This document shows positions 1 to 8,518 of a DNA stretch of 64,000 bases, in pieces. Both the position numbers and the translations under genes were made by a program. The stretch covers positions 62,001-126,000 of the forward strand of contig CAZXIJ010000002.1 in the NCBI GenBank assembly GCA_964640725.1, written 5' to 3'. The notes under the pieces were generated by a model. That model was not told the origin of the DNA. It was given only the letters and a program-made list of their open reading frames with translations, and made no database searches. The stretch's first letter is position 1, and each line of letters begins with the position of its first letter. Origin of the DNA: CALHVX01 sp964640725 (GTDB lineage Bacteria; Pseudomonadota; Gammaproteobacteria; Pseudomonadales; Azotimanducaceae).

Positions 1-375
1 CTCGACCTCTGGCGTGATGAGGGCCAGCATGGCGGCATAGCATTCCACCTGAGCCCAGTGCAGCCTGCCTTGCTGCCGGTACAGCATGCCTGGCGCCGCG
101 CGAGATGCCTTGACCTCGTCAACGGTCATGTGAGCGCCGCTGCGGCGAAGGCCGTCGGCGCGGCCACGGAGCCGAAATGTCTGCCCGTGCGCCTGAAAGC
201 GGTGGCTGACGAACACCTCGGCCTCGTATCCGGGTTCCTCCCGGGACTGCAGTGCTTTTTGAGCGGCGATGCCCTCCTCTGCCGTGGTTTGCCGGCCGAG
301 TCGGGTGTGCAAGTCGCCCTCGCGCGCCACGCTGTCGATAAAGTCACGCACGGCGACGGTTCGCTCGGCTGCCAC
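1..375 (-). CDS. DinG/Rad3-like ATP-dependent DNA helicase, N-terminal part (runs off left edge)
   Basis: This is the N-terminal 125 residues of a minus-strand gene continuing beyond position 1. I start it at GTG 375, 10 bp after the VRR-NUC stop, with AGAAG just upstream; no ATG is available before the conserved part. The segment contains TVAVRDFIDSVAREGDLH, then a GYEAEVFVSH strand, RGRADG and DEVKASR, a PD-(D/E)XK/Cas4-like arrangement. In proteobacteria this layout precedes the helicase motifs of a DinG/YoaA-type superfamily 2 helicase, and such genes often neighbour a VRR-NUC nuclease, as here. The helicase motifs lie outside the window, so the helicase assignment is inferred from the N-terminal domain and the neighbour. 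Confidence 0.68.
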   Translation of the reverse strand, partial: MAAERTVAVRDFIDSVAREGDLHTRLGRQTTAEEGIAAQKALQSREEPGYEAEVFVSHRFQAHGQTFRLRGRADGLRRSGAHMTVDEVKASRAAPGMLYRQQGRLHWAQVECYAAMLALITPEVE

Positions 376-385
376 AGCGCTTCTT

Positions 386-2071
386 CTAACCGCTCGTTGA
401 CCCGGCCGCCGGCCTGGTGCCGGCCTGCAGCTTGAAGACCTGCGCCGGCCAGCCGAGCGATTCCAGGACAGATAGCCAGCGACGTTGATGACCCTGCAGG
501 GCGTCGTTGGGCCCTTTCACCTCCAGCAGCTCGAAGCAACCGGGCCGCGGCCCGAGGACCAACAGGTCGGGAAATCCGGTGCGATAGCCGTCGAGGTTCC
601 GGATCGTAAATGACGCCAGCGCCTGAAGTTTGTCTGCCGGAACGCTGTCCAGGAGCCGGGCGAGGAACGCCTCGGTCCAGATCTGCCAGTGTACGAGCGG
701 GTTAGCGGTTCCCCGGAAGGTCTGGATGCGTTCGCTCAACACCGCGTGCCAGCGGGCGGCTGACGGTTTGCCGTTTTCACACAGCTGGGTTTCCTGCGCC
801 TGCAAAGCGGCGTGGCGCTGCTGCGCGAAGTCCGCCCAGTACAGGTCATTCGGGCCGTTCTGATACGGGCGGCTAAACGCGCCGGGCACCGCTGCGTATA
901 GCGAGGGCCAGTACGCGAGCCCGGCGAGCCCGCGAGGAAACTGGTTCTCCAGGTGCAAAGCAAGACTGCCGTCCCCCTCGACCAGCTGCGCCGCGAACTG
1001 CTCGATGCGTCGCGGCGTGGTCTCCAGCAACGACGCCTTCCGAGCGGTGGGTGCTGGGCGCCGGGGCTGCTGAAACCTGGCGGCGAAGTCAGCCTCCGCC
1101 GCACACAGCGGGTCCTGCCGCATTGCTGCCTGCAGAGCGCGTGCCTGATCACGGGAACCCAGGCGCCAGAGCAAGCGGACCCGGCGCTCCCGCGCGGGAT
1201 GCTGCCCGGCACTTTCATAGGCTGCCAGGGCATCTTCAGTGGCGCTGAGCCGTTCCAGCCAGGCCCCGGCCCGCAGCAACGCCCGGTCTCGAACCTGACG
1301 CTGCTCGCGGCTCAGCGGCAGGCTGCGCAATCGGCAGACCAGCGCGTTCGCCAGCGATCGGGGATCGCTGTGACAGTCGCTTCGCTCAGCAAGCCCATGA
1401 CTCAGGGACGTCAGGCGATACAGCTGCTCGTGCTGTGCCAGGCAATCCTTTTGCGCCGTCAGCCAATCCGGCTGAGTCATTTCGTACTGGGGGTAGCACT
1501 GCAATCCCAGGTCTTCGGTTACGAACACGCTCACGCTCTGATACCGATCACCAAAGTAAAGCCACTGGCAGCGTTGGAAGTCCTGGGTGGCCGGCACCGT
1601 CAGCCAGGGCATTCTTGGATGCATTCGGTCCCGCAACTGCTCGTCGCTATAGCGGCTGAGCAGTGCGCAGATCAAGTCTGCCTTCCGGGGAGCCCGGGCG
1701 AGCGGAAACCACGCGCGCAGCTCGGCGTGCAGCGCAAGGTTCAGCAATCGATCTGCTGGCGCGAGCGCTCCCAGGGCAATGAAGCCTGCGTCGTCCAGCG
1801 CCGCGAGCGCCGCAGCCGGGTCGGCGACTTCTGTGTAGGTGAGCCGGTCTGCGCGGAACACCGGGCCTTTGCGGCTGAGCAACCGGGCGAGCAATCGCTG
1901 CGCATCGGAATCCAGATGCTCGTATCCGCTGACGAACCGCGCCGTTGGTGCGTCCAGCAGGCCGGCGAACCGTTCGCCGACGAAGGCCGTCAGATGACGC
2001 AGGTTCGCCGCGTAGTAATCAGGTGGGGGGGCTGTTCCCGCGGTCAGGGACTGCGGTGCGCGCCATGCCAT
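386..2071 (-). CDS. VRR-NUC (FAN1-like) nuclease domain protein
   Basis: A 561-residue protein whose last ~120 residues form a VRR-NUC domain: FPDLLVLG supplies the conserved Asp, LLEVKGPND the Glu and Lys, and HQRRWLSVL the following helix. VRR-NUC is a PD-(D/E)XK fold used by structure-specific DNA repair nucleases such as FAN1. Residues ~1-430 are helical and match the long N-terminal part of bacterial FAN1-like proteins. ATG 2071 is the first in-frame start; the family-like sequence (PPDYYAANLRHLTAF) begins about 15 residues in, so a slightly later start is possible. The gene lies directly upstream of the helicase above and both probably form a DNA-repair operon. The 118 bp between it and csrA holds no gene. 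Confidence 0.82.
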   Translation of the reverse strand: MAWRAPQSLTAGTAPPPDYYAANLRHLTAFVGERFAGLLDAPTARFVSGYEHLDSDAQRLLARLLSRKGPVFRADRLTYTEVADPAAALAALDDAGFIALGALAPADRLLNLALHAELRAWFPLARAPRKADLICALLSRYSDEQLRDRMHPRMPWLTVPATQDFQRCQWLYFGDRYQSVSVFVTEDLGLQCYPQYEMTQPDWLTAQKDCLAQHEQLYRLTSLSHGLAERSDCHSDPRSLANALVCRLRSLPLSREQRQVRDRALLRAGAWLERLSATEDALAAYESAGQHPARERRVRLLWRLGSRDQARALQAAMRQDPLCAAEADFAARFQQPRRPAPTARKASLLETTPRRIEQFAAQLVEGDGSLALHLENQFPRGLAGLAYWPSLYAAVPGAFSRPYQNGPNDLYWADFAQQRHAALQAQETQLCENGKPSAARWHAVLSERIQTFRGTANPLVHWQIWTEAFLARLLDSVPADKLQALASFTIRNLDGYRTGFPDLLVLGPRPGCFELLEVKGPNDALQGHQRRWLSVLESLGWPAQVFKLQAGTRPAAGSTSG

Positions 2072-2189
2072 GCTGCCAGGACTCCGAGATCGGGTGGGTA
2101 GCCGGGAGCAAGCGGTGGTGTCTCGAGCTCGCCGGAACAGCGAGCATCATGGAAGGGATCTGTATGTTTGTACAGTCCCGTTTTGCGGT

Positions 2190-2378
2190 CTATTTGGCCT
2201 GGGTTACGGCCTGCGGCTCGCCATGAATGCGCAGCCAGACTTCCTTTCGGTGGACTTCGGCGCGCTTTGGCGCATCGATGCCCAGGTGGACCTGGCTGCC
2301 ACGAATCTTGAGCACTTTGAGCTCAATTTCGTTGTCTATCATGATTGATTCGCCGGCCCGCCGGGTTAAAACCAGCAT
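2190..2378 (-). CDS. csrA: Carbon storage regulator CsrA/RsmA
   Basis: A 62-residue homologue of the dimeric RNA-binding regulator that binds GGA motifs in mRNA leaders and usually blocks translation. The N-terminus MLVLTRRAGESIMI and the C-terminal VHRKEVW are diagnostic; the two RNA-contacting positions Leu4 and Arg44 are present. Length equals that of E. coli CsrA (61). The gene stands alone between rmuC and the nuclease gene rather than next to alaS or tRNA-Ser as in many gammaproteobacteria. A GacA-type regulator, the usual upstream controller of Csr-titrating small RNAs, is encoded at 24651-25313. No Csr-titrating sRNA was recognised in the window. Confidence 0.96.
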   Translation of the reverse strand: MLVLTRRAGESIMIDNEIELKVLKIRGSQVHLGIDAPKRAEVHRKEVWLRIHGEPQAVTQAK

Positions 2379-2524
2379 CCTCTATCCTCGTCGTCCGTCA
2401 CAGCGGCCAATGTACTCTGCACTCTGCGAGGCATTCTGTGATGTCGGCGCAAGTTCGAAGGGCCTTACAAAACCCTTGCACGGGGACTGAGAACAATCTC
2501 CCACTTGCCCAGCAGGCGCGCTGC

Positions 2525-3775
2525 CTAAGTGTCGTGAAACGCCGTATTTTTCCTGCGTTGCGCCGTTTTTTGCGCCTTTTTCCCGGCCACCCCATGCGCA
2601 GGCTCTGACGCTTTAACGCGAGTCCGCAATCCGAGCGCCTGCAGATGTTCGGCCTGCTGTCGGATACCTTGCGGTCCGTGGGTCAGCAACTCGTTCAACG
2701 CCCGCCCGGATTGTTCTGCATCAGCGAGCTGCCGAGCATGGGTCGCGAGCAAGTCGCCGACCGCTTGCAGCCGGTGCTGCAGCTGCTCCGCCTGCCGCGC
2801 AATATCCTGAGCGTGATCCAGTACGCGTTCACGGTGCCAGAGGCGGTGGATCAAATGCAGGACCAGCACCAGCGTTTGGGGCGTAACAATGGCGACGCCT
2901 CGATCGAGGGCCTCTTGTTGCAGCGCGGGCGCTTTGGCAAGCGCTTTGCTTAGCAGTGCGTCTGCGGGCAGAAACAGGAGCACCAGCTCCAGCCCGCGCA
3001 GGTCGACAAGTTCCTGGTAGTCCCGCCCTGCGAGATCCCGCAGCTGGGCGCGCAGCCGTGCCAGAAGGCGGGCACCGCTGGCGTCCTCTTTGTCGTTGTC
3101 GTTGTCGAGAAACTCCCCGGTCAGGGGCACTTTGGCGTCAATGACCAGATCTCGGCCGTTGGGCAGCCTGACCACCGCGTCCGGGCGACGATCCTGGCCG
3201 CCCCGGGTCACCAGCTGCGGCTGCAACAGGTAGTCCTGGCCCGGACGCAGCCCGGCCTGTTCCAACAAAGACGCGAGCATCACTTCGCCCCATTGCCCCT
3301 TGGCCGCCGAGTTGCCGGTCAGCGCGGTTCGCAGGGACAGGGTTTGAGCGCGTGTTTGCTCGCTGGTCTCTCGCAAGGCCCGGATTTGTGTTTGCAGCTC
3401 AGTCCGGTCGCGCGCGTCCTGCCGGTGAAGTCGCTCCAGCCCTTCGCGAAAACCGGCCAGCTGCGCTGCCACCGGTTCCAGCAAGGCCGAACGCGTGAGC
3501 TGCGACCGGTCTGCCTCCGCCCGCGCCTGAAGCGTGGCGCGCTCCGTGTCCAGCTCGCGCAGCTCGCGCTGGTGGCTCGCCAGCGTGTCGTTTGCACAGT
3601 CGAGCTCGGATTGCAGCCAATCGCTGCGCTGGCGAAGGATTTCGGTCTGCGCCAGCGCCCGGGCCAGCTGCAAACGCCAGCGCAGCGCCAGCAGCGTCGG
3701 CCCGCCGACGAGCAGCAACAGCAACCACAAGGGGATATTGATGCCTGCTGAGGCCTGGCCAAGGAGGTCTGTCAT
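2525..3775 (-). CDS. rmuC: RmuC family protein
   Basis: A 416-residue RmuC homologue; in E. coli RmuC limits recombination at inverted repeats, with a nuclease-like fold and unclear biochemistry. Residues ~15-31 form one hydrophobic segment (PLWLLLLLVGGPTLLA), anchoring the protein in the inner membrane. Residues ~35-150 are a long charged coiled coil. The conserved RmuC domain follows, with KGQWGEVML at ~160, RPDAVVRLP and LVIDAKVPL (~195-220). The C-terminus is basic. The start is ATG 3775, only 74 bp from the start of the divergent sensor kinase, so the two genes share a very short promoter region. Confidence 0.92.
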   Translation of the reverse strand: MTDLLGQASAGINIPLWLLLLLVGGPTLLALRWRLQLARALAQTEILRQRSDWLQSELDCANDTLASHQRELRELDTERATLQARAEADRSQLTRSALLEPVAAQLAGFREGLERLHRQDARDRTELQTQIRALRETSEQTRAQTLSLRTALTGNSAAKGQWGEVMLASLLEQAGLRPGQDYLLQPQLVTRGGQDRRPDAVVRLPNGRDLVIDAKVPLTGEFLDNDNDKEDASGARLLARLRAQLRDLAGRDYQELVDLRGLELVLLFLPADALLSKALAKAPALQQEALDRGVAIVTPQTLVLVLHLIHRLWHRERVLDHAQDIARQAEQLQHRLQAVGDLLATHARQLADAEQSGRALNELLTHGPQGIRQQAEHLQALGLRTRVKASEPAHGVAGKKAQKTAQRRKNTAFHDT

Positions 3776-3849
3776 GGCGTTTGCCGGGACCAGCCGACCT
3801 GATACGCTGCCGCCCCGTGAGCAGTGTTCTTACCAGTCCAACGGAGCCC

Positions 3850-5898
3850 ATGCAGCCGATCGCCGGCGAGCATCAGATCGTCATCATTGACGACGATGTG
3901 CTTCACGGCGACAGCCTGGTGACCCTGCTTGATATCGAAGGGTACGTTGCCCGCACCTTCAGCGACCCGCTCAGCGGGCTTGAAGCCGTGCTTGAGTCGC
4001 CGCCGACGGTCCTCATCCTGGATCTCGATATGCCCCGCATGTCGGGCATCGATTTGCTGGCTCGCTTGCAGTCCGCGAGCCTGGCGACAAAGACCATCGT
4101 GCTGACCGGCACGCAGGACTTTGGCGTGGTGGGCGATATCGTGCGGCTGGGTGCCTACGATTTCCTGAGCAAGCCAACGACCCCCAGCCGCTTGCTGGCC
4201 ACCATAGGCCGAGCTGTGGCGATGACGGTCCTGGAACGGGAGAGCGAAGCCAACGCCGCTGCGGCCCAGCAATCCAACCGGCTTCATGAGTTCCTGGTTC
4301 AAGCCACCCCTGATCTGGTCTATATGCTTGATTCGAGAGGCAAATTTACCTACCTAAACAACAAGTTAAAAGAACTATTTCAAATAGATTCTGATCACTT
4401 GCTGGGGCAGTCCTGGACCACCCTGTTTGAGCAGCAACACAATCACAGTGCCAACGCAGACCAGGCGGGCGCAAGCCCGGGCGCGCTGCTCGAGATCCTT
4501 AATCACCGCTTTGATGAGCGCCGGACGGCGGATCGCAGTACCCATGATTTTGAGTTTGATCTGGTCCCGCAGACCGGACCACATCGGGGGGAAGCCCGAA
4601 CGCTCCAGTGCACGAGCACCGGCCTGTATACCGAGGGGCCCGGCTCCGTTTTTACCGGTACCTATGGCGTCATCCGCGATATCACGAACCGGCGCCTCGC
4701 CGAGCGGGACCGGCTGGAGCTCCAGGCGCAGATTCAGCAAGCCAGCAAAATGGAAGCCATGGGCCAATTGGCTGGAGGCATTGCGCACGACTTCAACAAT
4801 ATTCTCGCAAGCATGATCGGCTACGCCGAACTGGTGCAATCGGCTCACGGGCGCCTCAAGGCCGAGGCGATGGAGAACTACCTCGGCGAAATTGTGACCG
4901 CAGGACACCGGGCCCGGGATCTCATTGCCCAGATGTTGACCTTTACCCGGACCAGCCGGAGCGAGCCGGAGGCGGTCTCCGTGGTCGAGGTCATCAACAA
5001 TGTGTCGCGCATGCTGCGGGCCGCGATCCCCTCCTCCATTCAGATACAGACGCAGTTTGACGAGGCGTTGCCCGACGCGCTGGCCGACAAGATTCAGCTG
5101 CAGCAGATCCTGCTAAACCTGATGATCAATGCCCGGGATGCGATTAGCGGCACCGGCCGCATCGACATCAGTCTGAGTCGGGCAGATGACGAAGGCGAGC
5201 ACTGCCATGTGTGCGGCGCCGTGATTCCCGGGGCCACGTTGGCGATGTCTGTGGAAGACTCCGGTCACGGCATTCCCGAGACGATTCGCGAGCGCATCTT
5301 CGAGATGTACTTTACGACCCGCAACGTCGAAAGCAGCAGCCCGACAAGTTCCGGCACCGGCCTGGGCCTGTGGCTGATCAATTCCCTTGTGCACGACCAT
5401 GGCGGCCATATCCAGATCGACAGCCAGGTGGATGCGGGCACCTGCTTCAAGGTCTATCTGCCGATCGCGACGGAGCAAATCGCCGTGGCGGAAGCGCCGT
5501 CCCGGCTGGTTCTGGATGGCCAGATCATTGTCGTCGATGACGAGGTCTCGGTCGGCAATTTCATTGGCGAGATCCTGCAGGGCCACGGCTTTGACGTGGC
5601 CGTGTACAGCGACAGCGCGTCGGCACTCCAGCACATCGAGGCGCATCACGAACGGGTCGCGCTGCTGGTGACCGACCAGGCGATGCCAGCCCTGACAGGG
5701 CTTGAGCTGGTCGAGGCTGTGCGCGCGCTCAACCCGCAAATTCCTGCGATTCTGATCACCGCGTTCACTGGCGATACGGACCGAACGCGCCTGCAGGACC
5801 TGGGCGTCGAGGGCTTTCTCGCAAAGCCCTTCCGGATTGCAGACCTGCTGGGGGCGATTGCCCGGCACGGCGCGAAAAGCCATCTGGCGAGGCGCTAG
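3850..5898 (+). CDS. Soluble hybrid histidine kinase (REC-PAS-HisKA-HATPase-REC)
   Basis: A 682-residue kinase. Domains in order: receiver 1 (~8-125, HQIVIIDDD with phospho-Asp in LILDLDMPRMSG); PAS (~145-285, ATPDLVYMLDSRG); HisKA with phospho-His in GGIAHDFNNIL near residue 313; HATPase (~420-545, N-box LMINARDAI, G-boxes DSGHGIPE and GTGLGLWLI); receiver 2 (~560-675, IIVVDDE and VTDQAMPALTG). No membrane segment is present, so it should sense in the cytoplasm. The HDFNNIL H-box is typical of the subfamily that feeds its own or a separate receiver. ATG 3850 is chosen because GGAG lies 4 bp upstream and the receiver starts right after it; GTG 3817 is an alternative. No output regulator is adjacent. 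Confidence 0.88.
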   Translation: MQPIAGEHQIVIIDDDVLHGDSLVTLLDIEGYVARTFSDPLSGLEAVLESPPTVLILDLDMPRMSGIDLLARLQSASLATKTIVLTGTQDFGVVGDIVRLGAYDFLSKPTTPSRLLATIGRAVAMTVLERESEANAAAAQQSNRLHEFLVQATPDLVYMLDSRGKFTYLNNKLKELFQIDSDHLLGQSWTTLFEQQHNHSANADQAGASPGALLEILNHRFDERRTADRSTHDFEFDLVPQTGPHRGEARTLQCTSTGLYTEGPGSVFTGTYGVIRDITNRRLAERDRLELQAQIQQASKMEAMGQLAGGIAHDFNNILASMIGYAELVQSAHGRLKAEAMENYLGEIVTAGHRARDLIAQMLTFTRTSRSEPEAVSVVEVINNVSRMLRAAIPSSIQIQTQFDEALPDALADKIQLQQILLNLMINARDAISGTGRIDISLSRADDEGEHCHVCGAVIPGATLAMSVEDSGHGIPETIRERIFEMYFTTRNVESSSPTSSGTGLGLWLINSLVHDHGGHIQIDSQVDAGTCFKVYLPIATEQIAVAEAPSRLVLDGQIIVVDDEVSVGNFIGEILQGHGFDVAVYSDSASALQHIEAHHERVALLVTDQAMPALTGLELVEAVRALNPQIPAILITAFTGDTDRTRLQDLGVEGFLAKPFRIADLLGAIARHGAKSHLARR

Positions 5899-5970
5899 CG
5901 AGGCCTGCATACTGCGCTTCTGAATGGCGGCTGACCTGCTACGCCTCGTGCAACCGAACCGGAGAACTGC

Positions 5971-6747
5971 ATGAATCTTGCCCTGCGAAACGCTTCAATC
6001 CTGCCCGTGATCTGCCTGGGCGCCTGTCTCTCTCTAGCCTCCGGGCCGGCTCAGGCGGACCTCGAGACCGCCTTGAAAGCAGCGATGGCAGCAGAATCCC
6101 GCCCGGACGCAGACCGGGAGCGGGACCGCAATCGTCAACCCCTGAAGACCCTGCAGTTCATGCAGCTGGACGAGGATATGCGGGTCCTGGAGATCATGCC
6201 CGGGGGCGGTTGGTACACCCAGCTGCTGGCGCCCGTACTGAAAGACAAAGGCCAGCTTTACGTAGCCGTTGGAACCTCGCGGATCGAAGAGAAGCTGCTG
6301 CCGCAGCCTGGGTTCGAAGATGTCGAAGTCGTCGCCATGAAGGGCGACTTCAAACGCGAAGACGGCGCGCGCCGCTTCGGTATTTCCAATATGTCCCTGG
6401 ACGTCAAGCGGATCGATCTGGCGCTCACGTTCCGCAATCTTCATAACCTGACAGAAGCGGGACGCAGCCAGATGAATCGCGCGGTCTACAAAGCGCTAAA
6501 GCCGGGCGGCCTGTACGGCGTTGTTGACCACACCCGGCGTCACATGGCGGAAGACACCTCTGAGTCCTGGCGGCGGATCGATCCGGTCCTGGTGATCAAA
6601 GAAGTGCAGGCTGCCGGCTTCGAGCTGGTTGATTTCACGGATCTGCACCATCGGCCCGACGATGAACTGATCTACGAGGTGGGTCGCAAAAGCGTATCCG
6701 GCAACACGGATCGCTTCACCCTGCTCTTTCGCAAGCCCAAGAGTTAA
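5971..6747 (+). CDS. Exported class I SAM methyltransferase-like protein
   Basis: A 258-residue protein with a clear signal peptide (residues ~1-29, hydrophobic core ILPVICLGACLSLA, predicted cleavage after GPAQA). The mature part resembles the predicted periplasmic methyltransferases of COG4798: MRVLEIMPGGGWYTQLLAPVL is the SAM-binding motif I, followed by YVAVGTS and LKPGGLYGVVDH. Family members of this size are common in proteobacteria, often secreted, and none has a firmly known substrate. A Cys in the signal region (LGACLS) could make it a lipoprotein, but the +2/+3 context fits a type II site poorly. It sits 72 bp after the hybrid kinase and before two tRNA genes; no functional link is evident. 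Confidence 0.8.
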   Translation: MNLALRNASILPVICLGACLSLASGPAQADLETALKAAMAAESRPDADRERDRNRQPLKTLQFMQLDEDMRVLEIMPGGGWYTQLLAPVLKDKGQLYVAVGTSRIEEKLLPQPGFEDVEVVAMKGDFKREDGARRFGISNMSLDVKRIDLALTFRNLHNLTEAGRSQMNRAVYKALKPGGLYGVVDHTRRHMAEDTSESWRRIDPVLVIKEVQAAGFELVDFTDLHHRPDDELIYEVGRKSVSGNTDRFTLLFRKPKS

Positions 6748-6814
6748 GCCTGGCGGCCCGCGCCGCCTCCCCGGGCCAGCAATCTGACGCTGGCTCAAAG
6801 GTTTCGTTGCAGTT

Positions 6815-6900
6815 GCCCAGGTGTTGGAACTGGTAGACAAGCTGGATTTAGGTTCCAGTGCCCTAGCGGCGTGTGGGTTCGACTCCCACCCTGGGCACCA
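6815..6900 (+). tRNA. tRNA-Leu (anticodon UAG)
   Basis: Class II cloverleaf with a long variable arm. The acceptor stem GCCCAGG pairs with CCTGGGC and the CCA end is encoded. The anticodon stem CTGGA/TCCAG encloses the loop TTTAGGT, giving anticodon TAG, which reads CUA-type leucine codons. The T loop GGTTCGACTC is standard. It lies 15 bp before a second tRNA-Leu, so both are probably processed from one transcript. Confidence 0.97.
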
Positions 6901-6915
6901 GCAACGAGACGCCCC

Positions 6916-7002
6916 GCCCGGGTGGTGAAACTGGTAGACACAAGAGACTTAAAATCTCTCGGCCGCAAGGTCATGCGGGTTCGACCCCCGCCCCGGGCAC
7001 CA
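6916..7002 (+). tRNA. tRNA-Leu (anticodon UAA)
   Basis: Second class II tRNA. The acceptor stem GCCCGGG pairs with CCCGGGC and CCA is encoded. The anticodon stem AGAGA/TCTCT encloses CTTAAAA, giving anticodon TAA for UUA/UUG leucine codons. The T loop is GGTTCGACCC. No attachment-site duplication or integrase gene was found beside either tRNA. Confidence 0.97.
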
Positions 7003-7050
7003 GTGTTTTGATTCATGCGCCCCGACCCGGGCGAGTGTCACGATCGGAAT

Positions 7051-7368
7051 CTAAATTACCCGCACCCATTCGCCGGCAACCGCGTAAACACCTTGCTCCA
7101 CAAGGCAGCCCTGTATGTGTTGATGCGGTGCCAGGTCGACCCAGAAAGTCCCTGTGGGTTCCAGCAGGCCAACACGGTGTACCTGTAGCCGCACCGGCGT
7201 ACCGATCTGCTTGGCACGAACCGGTGCGATAAATCCCAGCCATGGCTTGAAGCTGTAACTCTGAGAGCGTCGCAGAACGCCGATCTGCGCGCCTTGGGTA
7301 TCCTGGTGCAGCGTGACCAGTCGTTGATTCAATTTCCAGGCAAGCGCCAGTGCGGGCACGAGAGGCAT
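7051..7368 (-). CDS. Small orphan protein under a LexA box
   Basis: A 105-residue protein I do not recognise. It has normal codon use for this genome, no signal peptide and no membrane helix. The N-terminal ~25 residues look helical (PALALAWKLNQRLVTL) and the rest looks like beta strands (IGVLRRSQ, SFKPWLGFIAPV, VRLQVHRVGLL, GTFWVDLAP). ATG 7368 starts 6 bp from a consensus SOS operator (7375-7390), so the gene is very probably induced by DNA damage. It does not resemble SulA, UmuD, ImuA, DinI or YebG. Another ATG at 7372 opens a different frame that lacks protein-like composition. The short leader leaves no room for a good Shine-Dalgarno site, so translation may be nearly leaderless. Confidence 0.6.
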   Translation of the reverse strand: MPLVPALALAWKLNQRLVTLHQDTQGAQIGVLRRSQSYSFKPWLGFIAPVRAKQIGTPVRLQVHRVGLLEPTGTFWVDLAPHQHIQGCLVEQGVYAVAGEWVRVI

Positions 7369-7374
7369 CCATAA

Positions 7375-7390
7375 CTGTATATATATACAG
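7375..7390 (-). promoter_or_regulatory. LexA (SOS) box
   Basis: The 16-mer CTGTATATATATACAG is the ideal gammaproteobacterial SOS operator core, CTGT-(AT)4-ACAG. It is a perfect palindrome. On the minus strand it overlaps a candidate -10 (TACTGT, 7392-7387) lying 17 bp from TTGCGA (7415-7410), so bound LexA would block RNA polymerase. The only gene it can serve is the small minus-strand gene starting at 7368, because no plus-strand gene follows. Confidence 0.88.
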
Positions 7391-7505
7391 TATCTGTGGT
7401 CGTGCCAGATCGCAACTGCGCGCGCCTAACAGCCTTTATAGTGACTACTCAATGTGCCAAAAAGAAACGATATATCAGTGATTTACAGCCTATAACTCGT
7501 GTTGT

Positions 7506-8507
7506 TCAGGAGTTTTCGCGCCGGTATGCCGAGGCCGGTTGCGGCAGCCCCAGATAGTAGCCCTGCCCGCGTCGGCAGCCGAGCTCCGCGAGCTGCTGCA
7601 GCTGCACCGGGTTCTCGATACCCTCTGCAACAAGTTCGAAGCCTAACTCCTCGCCGCTCACCGCCAGGTGTCGCACCAGGGTTTTGGCGCGGTTGCACTG
7701 CGACAAACGCGCCACCAGGCTGCGGTCGAGCTTTACCGCTCGCACGGGCAGCCGTGCGATGGTGTGCCAGCCCGCGTATCCCGTGCCGAAATCGTCAACG
7801 GCGAGGCCAACCCCCGCGGCGGCCAATCGCTCCAGCTGTTCCAGCAGCAAGCGTGGGTCCTCCAGGGGACGGCTCTCTGTAACCTCCAGCTCCAGATCCG
7901 AAGGACGCAGCCCGGCCGTGGCAACGGCGTCCAGCAACGCGGTCGCGTAGCCCGGGTGGGCCAGTTCAAGGGGCGACATATTGATCGCGAGAACGCCCTG
8001 CATGAGGCCTTCTGATCGCAGCGCCGCAAACTCGCGCAGCGCTTTGCGCATGAACTGCCGGCCGACCAGCACGATCAGATCAAAGGCTTCGGCAAGCTCG
8101 ATCAGAGTTTGCGTGTCCAACAGCTCGCCCGCAGCGTCCGATAGACGTAGCAGTGCTTCGCAGCCCGTGACATGGCCCGTCGCCAGATCGTGCTGTGTCT
8201 GGAAGTACACCTGTAGCCGGTCCTCCTGCAGCGCGCCAACGAGTTCGTCCAGCAACCGCTGCTGCGCCGGGGAGGCAGGCGGCCGTATCTGCACGGCCGA
8301 TTGGCCAAGGGCATCAAGCGCGTCTTCAACGCGGTTGGGCTCGCGCGATCTGAGGGGTGCCGGCGCTGACCGAGTCAGGCCGGGATCGACAAAGGCGAAC
8401 ACTTGCGCCGACGATCCTGGCAGGGTGCTTGTCGCGGCCTGCGGCTGCTCTTGCGGCACGTTCTGGCGCGGCAACCGAACAATTGATGACTGGTTAATCG
8501 TGATCAT
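7506..8507 (-). CDS. EAL-domain c-di-GMP phosphodiesterase
   Basis: A 333-residue protein. Residues ~1-95 are low-complexity and probably disordered; the rest is one EAL domain that would hydrolyse c-di-GMP to pGpG. The active-site set appears complete: Glu in CEALLRL, Asn in INMSP, Glu in LEVTES, the Asp pair in VDDFGTGYA, Lys in VKLDRS, Glu in AEGIEN and Gln in GQGYYLG. No GGDEF, membrane or sensor domain is present. ATG 8507 has GGGAG 9 bp upstream; longer versions of the frame only read into the subtilase gene. The start lies 11 bp after the subtilase stop, so the two are almost certainly one operon, an unusual pairing of an exported protease with a cytoplasmic signalling enzyme. Confidence 0.88.
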   Translation of the reverse strand: MITINQSSIVRLPRQNVPQEQPQAATSTLPGSSAQVFAFVDPGLTRSAPAPLRSREPNRVEDALDALGQSAVQIRPPASPAQQRLLDELVGALQEDRLQVYFQTQHDLATGHVTGCEALLRLSDAAGELLDTQTLIELAEAFDLIVLVGRQFMRKALREFAALRSEGLMQGVLAINMSPLELAHPGYATALLDAVATAGLRPSDLELEVTESRPLEDPRLLLEQLERLAAAGVGLAVDDFGTGYAGWHTIARLPVRAVKLDRSLVARLSQCNRAKTLVRHLAVSGEELGFELVAEGIENPVQLQQLAELGCRRGQGYYLGLPQPASAYRRENS

Positions 8508-8518
8508 AGTACTGCTCC

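Noticed and set aside
953..2101. 382-residue plus-strand frame opposite the VRR-NUC gene
   Set aside because: It is antisense to a recognisable nuclease gene, is composed of biased residues typical of GC-rich shadow frames, and shows no known motif.
7051..7368. SulA homologue
   Set aside because: The LexA box and size suggested it, but none of the SulA sequence pattern (LLPLLQQLG...WLTP) is present.
7013..7372. 119-residue frame starting at ATG 7372, four bases upstream of the orphan gene's start
   Set aside because: Its composition (Ala/Arg/Gly/Thr-rich, no hydrophobic core) is that of a shadow frame, whereas the frame from 7368 looks like a folded protein.
6815..7400. Genomic island inserted at the tRNA-Leu genes
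   Set aside because: No integrase, no direct repeat of the tRNA 3' end and no shift in composition were seen downstream.
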